From contig NC_079880.1 of assembly GCF_029227915.1 (NCBI RefSeq), forward strand, positions 32,421,501-32,485,500: 64,000 bases of DNA, in the 5' to 3' direction. The position numbers and the translations under genes were made by a program. This document shows, one piece after another, positions 55,582-64,000 of this stretch (position 1 is the stretch's first letter; every line of letters starts with the position of its first letter). The DNA is from Hydractinia symbiolongicarpus. Its lineage: Eukaryota > Cnidaria > Hydrozoa > Anthoathecata > Hydractiniidae. The notes under the pieces are model-generated. The model made no database searches and was not told where the DNA came from. It saw nothing but the letters and a program-made list of their open reading frames with translations.

Positions 55582-56903
55582 TCATGCAGCTTTTGGTTGA
55601 ATAAAACATTTTCTACTGAAAGCAGTTCTCTTTTTTCTCCCAAAATAACTCAGCGCTTGCCTTATACTTTTAGCAGAACTATCTAATATGTAGTTCTTTT
55701 GATGTCGGTCCGTCCTATCTCTTCTTTTGTTCGTTGCTGGATCCACTGTTAAATCCATGCCACGCTTGAGAATATCTCCTCTGTTAATGCAGATATTATG
55801 TAGGACGACTGCAGCTAATCCAATGGCCTTTACGGACTCCTTCGAACAACTTACCAAAGGCACCTTCAGACACCATTCGTGCTCGGCTAAGACGGCAATT
55901 AAAGTAGCGCTTTTTCTCTGTTAACACAGCGTCACCATATGGCTTGCACATCCAAGATTTCAATGGGAATGCCCCATCGTCAAGTATCATCGGAGGGATA
56001 TGAACATCACCTACAATTTGAAATTTGTCTGGTAACACTTTTCCTCCAGTTATGTCTTCCCACAAATGGGTTGATTGCGCCTAATGCAGCCCATATAAAA
56101 CGATATTTGGCATCAACCAATGCCATTACGATAACTGAGTAAAAGTTCTTGAAATTATGATACTGTTTCATGGCTTCTAGACCACCCGGAGGGCATTTTA
56201 TGGGTAAATGTGACCCATCTATCGCAGAAAACGCAAATTGAAACTGCCATTCCGCTTCCATGTCAATTAATGCTTGCCGAAATTCCTCTTCGTTTTTCGG
56301 AAACATGGCTGTGACATTATCTTGCCACAAAACTTCAACGATTTCCTGGCACACTTCTTTAGTTATGCAACTGATGGTCGATTCTACATGTCCAGTCATT
56401 TCCCCTACGGCATAGTTATAGTCGCCTTTTCCGAGTTTATACAATGTGATAGCCAACCGTTCTTCAGCTGAAATCGAGCCCGCGCCAGTGTCTTGCTTGG
56501 TTACTGCCGGCCAGATTTTCTCCAGTATATAGTTAAATGTTTGTTTGGAAACTCTGAATGTTTGTTTGAATCTTTCGTTATATGAAATATTTACCGTGTT
56601 CCACCAACCTTCATTCCGTGTAAATTTCCTGCAAGAACGTACACATGTTTTTGTTTCGCTATTTATCAGTTCATGATAACTATTTATGCAATGTTTGATG
56701 AGAGCCTGAAAAATCATAATTCGGTGCTGTTGGTTTCTCAACTGTACTTCCAGATATCGTAAGACTTGTAGTCGCAATTTATGACTTTTTCTTTTACGCT
56801 TAAAATACTGTAGAAGCAAAACTTCATCACATTCGTTTCTCAAATTTTCGTTCATTACGACGGGAATGTTAAAAGCGAAAGAATGAAGAATTGAATTAGA
56901 CAA
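55582..56903 (-). pseudogene. Harbinger DDE transposase with internal deletions
   Basis: The minus strand starts MSNSILHSFAFNIPVVMNEN and carries the PIF/Harbinger order. The helical N-part includes TFNYILEKIWPAV and SAEERLAITLYKLGKGDYNY. The first Asp is in FAFSAIDGSHLPIKCPPGG, then KNFYSVIVMALVDAKYRFIW. Around 56060 a short deletion shifts frame, and the next frame gives GGKVLPDKFQIVGD, the second Asp block ILDDGAFPLKSWMCKPYG and the Glu block SRARMVSEGAFGKL. A second deletion removes the segment before AVVLHNICINRGD. The DDE residues appear present but are no longer in one frame. The first 298 residues are intact. Confidence 0.85.
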
Positions 56904-57135
56904 GCTTTTAAAAACATTAAACTCGGCGTTTCGTGAACTTACTTGCTGTGTTGAACTTTTGCTGGATTTAATTTAATTAAAATAGACAAGGCAGAAAACA
57001 GGCGTATAAAGTTACGCTTAATGAAGCCAATTACAATGCAGTTATAATTTTAAGGCCAAGTAACTTGGAAACGAGGTGGTGACGTCTGTCATTTTTTACC
57101 GCGTGCGTAACTAGGGACCACCAGGGGCCAAATTC

Positions 57136-58152
57136 TTCTTCTTCTTCTTTGCAGCTCCGGCTTGAAACTATAAGCGTTTTTCGCCTCCTGCTATACATCA
57201 AATTTGACAAATTTGTCAACTCCCTCCTTTTTTTTCGATTAGATGCAATTTTTCTCAGCTTGTAGATAATAACAAAATATTTCATCGTATCTTGCGTTTG
57301 TTTTGTATGGTAAATAATAACAAAATATTTTATCTTACCTTGCGTTCGTTTAACTATGAGAGATAAGTATCAAAATGTTTCGTCTTATCTTGTGTTTGTT
57401 TAACTGCGGTTGAAAAATATTCGAGACAGGTTTTTAAGTTTATCCAATGGAAAACTATCGCTAACGTTATCGAAAAGGAAGGGTAAAAAAAAGAAGAAAC
57501 TCATTTATGACATATAAACATTAAATCAAATCTTCACATACATGAAAACAATCAAGCTACAGGAAATGCAACCTGTATTCATAACTATTACACGCACAAA
57601 CATAAAAGTGATCTATATCATTATAATTTTTAGTTATAAAATCTATTTAATTTTCATATATATATTAAACTAAAATTATATTATATATTAATTCTTATCC
57701 AAAATTATACTTCCAACACTGTAAAAATCAGACAAAATATTTCATGTTTATCTACAATATAGGCATCTTATAAATTCTCTTACGGCAACAGTAAATACTC
57801 AGTATCTGGATTGCTGCTTTCCTTAAAGGTATTTATCGAAAATGATAGTAGTGTAATTAATGCAGTGATAACCGTGTGAAGATTGATAATCAAAAATTCC
57901 ATCAATTTAACATGTAGTCATTTTAGCAGGAAATCATCGAAAAATAACGCTGTTAAAAATGATTTTGGAAATTACCTCTTTAACATTAGCTGACTAAATA
58001 CTCTTTTTTAAAAAAAGTGAAAGATATTATTAAGTGGCAACCTTAACCAACTGCCTGTTTAAATTGAGACTTTTTGTTGAAATCCTTGAAAAGCAAAAAA
58101 AGTTCTGGAGATTGTACAAGGTGACTAAAAAATCATTGGGAAATCCTGAAAT
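57136..58152. other. Non-coding interval with a 50-bp tandem repeat
   Basis: Three diverged copies of ATAACAAAATATTTCATCGT plus ATCTTGCGTTTGTTT lie at about 57267-57414. The rest is AT-rich and without a supportable gene. Confidence 0.45.
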
Positions 58153-58462
58153 TTATTTTATAAATTTGTTAGATGTTTTTGCTTCAGTCAAATCTATTTT
58201 TGACGTAGTCAAGTGATCGTCGGCTGCAGCATTTACCTAAAAAAGGTTTATTCACATTAACTGATTGAACTGCGTGACATTAAAAGTGGATAATAAAAAT
58301 TTAATTACAAACAACGAAAAAGATAGAGATAGCAATTTCAACAAATTTATTTTAAAGTGAAAACCTAACCTCTTCAACTTCTTCATCTGTCACTTCTTCA
58401 GGAAGTTGCTGATCAATTGTTTGCTCAACTGCCGTTTCTAGATTGATAGAAAGCATGATCAT
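58153..58462 (-). CDS. Candidate small two-exon gene
   Basis: Exon 1 (58380-58462) reads MIMLSINLETAVEQTIDQQL, then PEEVTDEEVEE, and ends at GAG|GTTAGG. Exon 2 (58153-58236) follows TTTTTTTAG and reads NAAADDHLTTSKIDLTEAKT, then SNKFIK and stop. The two join in frame into an acidic protein of about 55 residues. No family recognised. The phase agreement and clean splice words are the only support, and chance is a real alternative. Confidence 0.2.
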
Positions 58463-59611
58463 TCTTCACGTTATATAAATATAAAATAACGTTTATCGCA
58501 AACCGCCTACAAAAATTAAATGTTCATAGATGGCCATTCTCGTCCCAAGAAAATCTCTAAAATAGCTCCGGACCCGTTTGGTCAAGTAATCAAAAGACCC
58601 ACTATATCTGGGGTATTATTTGGACTCGATTCCCGATGCCTTGTTTTCAAACTAGCTGTTTTAAAGTTGACTCATCGTTTGTGGGGATCTATTTAGGTTT
58701 ATGATTTAGTTCAACTCGGTTAAGAAGGTCTGGAAGTTGCTGGAAAGAAATTTAATCTGATAATAATGACTCGAAAGCATTTACTTAATGTTAAGCTACA
58801 TGTAAACCTAAAACGTACTTACTTATAGCCAGTCAGATAACTCCTGCTGATGTTATGAAGCTTAGATAAGCTTAGCTAGTGTTAGCTAAAGTAAAGTGAA
58901 ACACCCTCGTTCCCGGGGATATTTGTCTTTCTGATACGAGAGAAGACGGCGAAAAATACCCTGGCATTGTTGACCAGACTTTGAAATATGGCTTTCAACT
59001 GTTCGAATAATAATTTCTCGTTAGTCAGCACTTTTCTAACTCAAGATAAGAATGGCGCATGAAGCCGTGACAGATTAGTTTTTTAACAAAACTTACAAAG
59101 CTAGCCAATTTGATAAAAATTTGGTGTTACTTTTCCGAAGAAGACTGAATTGATCTACTTGAAGATTAGTCTACTTGAAGAAAGTCAAAATTTTTAAAAA
59201 CAATTTTTAGATCTCGTATATTTCACTCCCCAAAAGGCTTAAATGAGTTATCGGAACCAAGTATAAGTTATTTAAAAATAATAATAATAATAATAAACAA
59301 CAATCGTTTTGGTTGTCATACACCCATTTTCAAGTATCACGCCTAAAGGCTCGCGAAATATGTAAACGAGAACATAAACAACTTAATACTTTTTCAATAT
59401 TTTTTCCGGCACTGTGCGATAACTACTATATCGCCTATGGTAATAGGCTAACTGTGTCTGTTTGTCTGTGACAAGCAAAGGGAATTAAAAATTAATTTGC
59501 AATTTAATTTGCTTTTAAATTCAATAAATAATTTGTTAAAAACCCCAAAGTTTTAAGAAAAAATGAATATACTGAATATGTGTCTGAACCATTATAGTAT
59601 CCTAACGTTAA
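58463..59611. other. Non-coding interval with an A/B-type terminus
   Basis: At 58908-58980, CCTCGTTCCCGGGGATATTT, CTTTCTGATA and AAATACCCTGGCATTGTTGA parallel the right terminal region of elements A/B (CCTCGTCCCCAGGACTATTT, CTTTCTGATAG, AAATAGCCCTGGACCAGG). This looks like the end of a related element. Near 59420-59470 a decayed Helitron head (TAGGCTAACTGTGTCTGTTT) precedes the intact array. Confidence 0.45.
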
Positions 59612-60189
59612 TCTATATATTAATAAGCCAGTTCCGTGTGTCTGTAACAGGCAAAGTGGATGTCTTCATTTTCCTTTGATGTTGCCGAAAAATGCATGTC
59701 TAATATGTTGAATTTTCTGACGTTACGACGCGACAAAAATAACACTACTTTAACGTCAATATCCTATATTAAATTAATGAAGCCATTACAGTGCACCTAA
59801 AACTTTGAGGCCAAATAACTTGGAAACGAGGTGGTGACGTCAATGATTTTTCACCGCGTGGGTAACTAGGGACCAACTATGACCAATTTGGGTAATTTTC
59901 CCAAACCTGGGTCCCCGAATCCGTTTCGGAATGGACGGGTTGATGACGTCATCGAAAAACCTTCAAATCCTAATATCTCTGCAACCGTTTGTCAAAAATA
60001 CGCGATCCTATACATTTTCTTGCTCAGCGTTTCAAGATCTATACGATGAAGGCAACAGGCATACACATTTCTGAAAAAAAACATTTTGTGTTCTGACATG
60101 TCTCTGCTGACGTCATCAAAATTTAAATGACGGTTGTTTTTCTCTGTTATCCTGCCTAAGTGGATTTTTCCACGGGCCTTATCGACTAG
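59612..60189 (+). mobile_element. Tandem Helitron-like unit 1
   Basis: Starts TCTATATATTAATAAGCCAG after an A (A|T target) and ends with hairpin GTGGATTTTTCCAC plus GGGCCTTATCGACTAG, 578 bp. TC start, subterminal hairpin and CTAG end are the classical Helitron termini. No coding capacity, so non-autonomous. Contains ATGACGTCAT and CTGACGTCA palindromes. Confidence 0.85.
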
Positions 60190-60928
60190 TCTATATAATA
60201 ATACGCTAAGTGTGTCTGTGTGTCTGTGACAGGCAAAGTGGATGTCTTCATTTTCCTTTGATGTTGCCGAAAGATGCATGTCTAATATGTTAAATTTTCT
60301 GACGTTACGACGCGACGAAAATAACACTACTTTAACGTCAATATCCTATATTAAATTAATGAAGCTATTACAGTGCACCTATAACTTTGAGGCCAAATAA
60401 CTTGGAAACGAGGTGGTGACGTCAATGATTTTTCACCGCGTGGGTAACTAGGGACCAACTAGGACCAATTTGGGTAATTTTCCCAAACCTGGGTCCCCGA
60501 ATCCGTTTCGGAATGGACGGGTTGATGACGTCATCAAAAAACCTTCAAATCCTAATATCTCTGCAACCGTTTGTCAAAAATACGCGATCCTATACATTTT
60601 CCTGATAAGCGTTTCAAGACCTATACAATGAAGGCAGCAGGTATACAAAATTCTAAAAAAAAAATTTGGGGGGTTTGACTGGCCATTGCTGACGTCAGCA
60701 AAATTTTCAAACCCTTATATCTCATTAACTGCTCATTAAAAGCACATGATCATATAAATTTTCTTGATCAGCGTTTTAAGCTCCACACAATAGAGGCAAC
60801 GTGAAAACAAGCTTCTGAATTTATTTATTTTGTATTTGCACTGCTGACGTCAGCAAAAAATGTAAAACAACCTATTTTACCATCTTCCTTTTGCCTGAGT
60901 GGATTTTTCCACGGGCCTTATCGACTAC
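60190..60928 (+). mobile_element. Tandem Helitron-like unit 2
   Basis: Begins TCTATATAATAATACGC exactly at the CTAG of unit 1; 739 bp. Its first half is nearly identical to unit 1. It has an extra GGGGGGTTTGACTGGCCA-type 3' module before the hairpin, and its terminus reads CTAC in place of CTAG. Confidence 0.85.
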
Positions 60929-61514
60929 TCTCTTATAATAATACGCTAAGTGTTTCTGTCTGTCACTTTTGCAAAGTGGATTACATTCTTCAAAATTTTG
61001 TTTAACCAATTCTATAAAACATCGCCTATAAAATTGTTCTGTAATTTACCAAACTTTACCGATAAAATAGTATTGACGTCAAAGGAAAGTTAATTAAGAT
61101 TAGTGAAGCCATTACAATGCACTTAAAACTTTGAGGCCAAATAACTTGGAAACGAGGTGGTGACGTCAATGTTTTTTCACCGCGTGGGTAACTAGGGACA
61201 ACCAGGGACCAATTTGGGTAAGTTTTCCAAACCTGGGTCCCCGAATCCGTTTCGGAATGGACGGTTTGATGACGTCATCAAAAAACCTTTAAACCTTGAT
61301 ATCTCTGCAACCGTTTGTCAAAGATACATGATCATATACATTTTCTTGATCAGCATTTCAAGATATATACGATGAAGGCAACAGGTATACAAATTTCTAA
61401 AAAAATATGTTTATTTTGTATTTGCACTGCTGACGTCAGCAAAAAAACTAAAACAATCTATTTTTCCATTGTCCTTCTGCCTAAGTGGATTACTCCACGG
61501 GATTTATCGACTAG
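60929..61514 (+). mobile_element. Tandem Helitron-like unit 3
   Basis: Head TCTCTTATAATAATACGC with the second-subfamily follow-on CTGTCACTTTTGCAAAGTGG. End GTGGATTACTCCAC (hairpin loop changed) and CGACTAG; 586 bp. Confidence 0.85.
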
Positions 61515-62004
61515 TCTATATAATAATACGCTAAGTGTGTCTGTCTGTGTGTCTGTGACAGGCAAAGTGGATGTGTTCATTTTTCTTTGATGTTGCCGAA
61601 AAATGCATGTCTAATATGCTAAAAGTTCTGACATTACGGCACGACGTCAATAACACTACTTTAACGTCAATATCCTATAATAAATTAATGAAACCATTAC
61701 GACCATTAAGATCTATGCGATGAAAGCAACATGTATACAAATTTCTAAAAAAATTATTTTAGTATTTTAGCAAGTCTTTGCTGACGTCAGCAAACTTTTT
61801 AAACCCTTTATATCTCATTAACTGCTCATCAAAAGCACATGATCATATACATTTTCCGGATCAGCAGTTTAAGATCTACACAATAGACAAGCTTCTGAAT
61901 TATTTTTTTGTGGATGGGTTGCTGACGTCATCAAAATTCAAATAAGGCTTCTTTTTCATTTTTATACTGCCTCAGTGGATTTTTCCACGGGCCTTATCGA
62001 CTAG
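61515..62004 (+). mobile_element. Tandem Helitron-like unit 4
   Basis: 490 bp, with first-subfamily head (GCTAAGTGTGTCTGTCTGTG). It has lost the GGTAACTAGGGACC core by an internal deletion after ATGAAACCATTACGACCA. Intact hairpin and CTAG. Confidence 0.85.
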
Positions 62005-62592
62005 TCTATATAATAATACGCCAGTTCCGTGTGTCTGTCTGTCACTTTTGCAAAGTGGATAAAATTTCTTTGATAAAGTCTATAAAACATCGCCTATAAA
62101 TTTGTTCTGTAAATTAGCAAACTTTGATGTTAAAGCAATATTGACGTCAAAGGAAAGTATATTAAGATTAGTGAAGCCATTGCATTGCACTTTTAAATTT
62201 AAGGCTTAATAACTTGGAAACGGGTGGAAATAACTGACGTCATCTCCTGCGTGGGTAACTAGGGACCACCTAGGACCAATTTGAATAAGTTTCCCAAACC
62301 TCGGTCCCCAAATCCGTTTCGGAATGGGTGGGTTGATGACGTCATCAAAAAACCTTTAAACCCTAATATCTCTGCAACCGTTTGTCAAAAGTACATAATC
62401 CTATACATTTTCTTGATCAGCGTTTCAAGATCTATACGATAGAGGCAACAGGTATACAAATTTCTAAAAAAAATTTATCGGTTTTGACGGGGCCATTGCT
62501 GACGTCAGCAAAATCTTTAAATTCTTATATCTCATTAACATCAAAATTTTTATCCTGCTTTAGTGGATTTTTCCACGGGCTTTATCGACTAG
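62005..62592 (+). mobile_element. Tandem Helitron-like unit 5
   Basis: 588 bp, second-subfamily head (CGCCAGTTCCGTGTGTCTGT), core GCGTGGGTAACTAGGGACCA, hairpin GTGGATTTTTCCAC and CTAG at 62589-62592. Confidence 0.85.
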
Positions 62593-64000
62593 TCTATATA
62601 ATAATACGCTTGTGTGAGTGACCATGTGAGTCCACGACACGCAAAGTATGGGTCACTTTCTCGCGACATGGCGTTACGCTAAAATTTACTTAGTTAAAAA
62701 AAACGCGAATCAGGGGGTTATTATTTAAAAATTTAGTTCTCTTTTCTTATTACTTTAAAAAGTAAAACTTTTTTTTTTATTTTATTAAAGCTAATTTTTA
62801 TTTTATTTTTAAATGTCTTTATTTGTATTCTGTTTTAAATGCCCCGTTGATCGTTATAGATAGAATATTTTAATTTTACCTCTGGTTTACCATGTGCGCG
62901 CCGTATCTCACGGAAACAAAGTTTATCAACTGAAAAAAGAAAACCAAAGCAAAGAATATTGTCTCTTTTTCAAAGTTATTTCAAACAATGTTTACTCATC
63001 ATGAGGTTAGATTAAACCTCATTTTTGTGTTCTGGGACCGAGGTTGCTTCCTTTTATAAAAAATCTATCGAATTCGAATATGAATGTACTTCAAATCTAA
63101 AATGTAAAAGAAGAAACTGTTGTTGTCGAACGAAGTTGCTGTTGTTAGTTAGAAATACTTTTTTTAAAAAAAATAAAGAATGTACGATGATATAACATTA
63201 CAAAGAAAATTGATTGAAAATGTATCAAATAATTGTAATCCAATTTATGAAGCGAAGTTTAGTAGTCGAAGTAAAAAACTGATTGAACTTTCATCCAGAG
63301 AACGCTAGCAAGCTACCTACTGAGAAAGCGGAAGAAAAAAAGCAGGTGTGTTGTTTAGATTATTTAGGAGAGAAATGAATTTGGGTGTATAACGATATTT
63401 TAGCCGTTTCTTTCAGAGCTAAATTTTTCCTTAAATATTAAGTTCGTTGTTGTGTCTTGCGCCGGAAAATATTTTCTTTAAGCACTTATTTTGCAAGATA
63501 TATATACTCTGAAAAATGGGTCAGAAGTTTAGAATATCCTAGGAATATGTCTAAGCTTGATATTTTGTTTTAAATATGAACATTTGTATGACGCACAAAA
63601 TTGATTAGAAGATAACTTTTTTTATTGTATATCAAACGAACTGAACTTTTTTGTGTCCAAGCAATAGACCGTTACATGTAGTAGAAATTGCCATTAGCTA
63701 GCTATAATAACTTATAACATGCTTTATTTTATTAAGGCATTATATATTTTCAGGCTATAGTCATGATAAGAACATATTGAGAATAATGAGGATAGCATTT
63801 GTAAAAAATGTTAAGAACATCAGGCTTAAACTGAAACCCACTATTCTTATTAAAACAGTGTGTATATCCTAGATAAGAATTTACATAAACTGTAAAAAGT
63901 AATTTTTCCGTTGTTACTGTTCTTGTAATTCAGTTTTGATTTCGTTATAAAAAACCTAAACATAAAACCTAAACTTAAATCAATGTTTACATCTGTTACG
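62593..64000 (+). mobile_element. Long Helitron variant, 5' part, runs off the window
   Basis: Starts TCTATATAATAATACGC directly after unit 5, then departs from the short units within about 30 bp (TTGTGTGAGTGACCATGTGA). From about 62690 it matches the reverse complement of 32304-33880. No coding content in 1.4 kb. The 3' end is outside the window. Confidence 0.7.

Larger units (their letters stand above)
53207..57017. mobile_element. PIF/Harbinger transposon with TTA target duplication
   Basis: The ends are GCCTAACTTTATACGCCTG at the left and CAGGCGTATAAAGTTACGC at the right, extending as about 30-bp TIRs (TTTTCTGCCTTGT). TTA is duplicated at 53204-53206 and 57018-57020. Length 3811 bp. It has the standard two-gene plan: a Myb/SANT-type ORF on the plus strand and a DDE transposase on the minus strand, convergent. 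The 3-bp TWA-type duplication, the gene pair and the motifs all agree on the superfamily. Confidence 0.92.
53038..57135 (+). mobile_element. Helitron-like unit interrupted by a Harbinger element
   Basis: The head TCTATCTATAAAATAATACG follows the preceding CTAG. Unit sequence reaches GTCAATATCTTAATTTAAG at 53203 and resumes at 57018 with TTAATGAAGCCAATTACAAT, GGAAACGAGGTGGTGACGTC and GCGTAACTAGGGACCACC. Beyond about 57135 it is lost. The split pieces match an uninterrupted unit at 59612-60189. Confidence 0.75.

Noticed and set aside
1-64000. CRISPR arrays, rRNA genes or a complete host gene
   Set aside because: No regularly spaced short repeats with unique spacers, no rRNA-like sequence, and no multi-exon host gene recognisable.

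Overview
This is animal nuclear DNA, AT-rich and almost entirely made of transposable-element (TE) debris. I see no operons, Shine-Dalgarno sites, rRNA or CRISPR, and no confident host gene. The mix (P-type THAP transposase, Harbinger, Helentron with an endonuclease domain, Penelope-like fragments, CR1/L2-like and RTE-like retrotransposons, SWIM/YqaJ-type and HIRAN TE proteins, many TAGC microsatellites) resembles cnidarian genomes, perhaps a hydrozoan. That assignment is inference. Introns are short with GT-AG ends, and nearly every coding region carries frameshifts or stops.

Layout. 0-3.7 kb: 3' end of an RTE-like retrotransposon with a (GAT)n tail, then a nearly full-length but dead CR1/L2-like element with an (ATT)n tail. 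3.66-6.23 kb: a foldback element with 1.2-kb arms. 6.9-13.4 kb: a decayed P-element (THAP) transposase gene split by element A (7132-10813). A has terminal inverted repeats and a 9-bp target duplication, and it carries remnants of a RecQ-like helicase and of a ZAD-like zinc-finger protein. 13.4-22 kb: a Penelope-like RT scrap, three MITEs, hairpins, a candidate Ser/Thr-rich first exon and a retrocopy-like 3' end. 22.4-28.5 kb: a decayed autonomous Helentron (minus strand: zinc fingers, HUH Rep, PIF1 helicase, AP-type endonuclease) with a HIRAN-domain gene starting divergently 92 bp away. 28.6-32.3 kb: gene scraps.

32.3-35.5 kb and 59.6-64 kb hold oppositely oriented groups of Helitron-like units (5' TC..., 3' hairpin plus CTAG). 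On the right there are five units head-to-tail, then a sixth, longer one running off the window. The left group holds an inverted copy of that longer element. 35.5-39.7 kb: degenerate repeats, then two inverted arrays of a 115-bp unit bearing three evenly spaced AGGTACGGCT boxes. 39.7-41.3 kb: convergent SWIM and THAP gene remnants. 41267-44952: element B, an inverted near-identical copy of A with its own 9-bp duplication. 46-52.5 kb: hAT, Penelope GIY-YIG, a TE with 142-bp repeat arrays at both ends and a nuclease-like gene, and a CR1-like 3' end. 52.5-57.1 kb: Helitron units, one interrupted by a 3.8-kb Harbinger element with TTA duplication.

The coding regions do not form one pathway. They are transposition machineries nested in each other, and the nesting gives a relative chronology: A entered an existing P element, Harbinger entered an existing Helitron unit, and B entered a THAP-element promoter. 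The most novel-looking items are the RecQ/ZAD element A/B, the 115-bp three-box inverted arrays, and the Helentron/HIRAN divergent pair.
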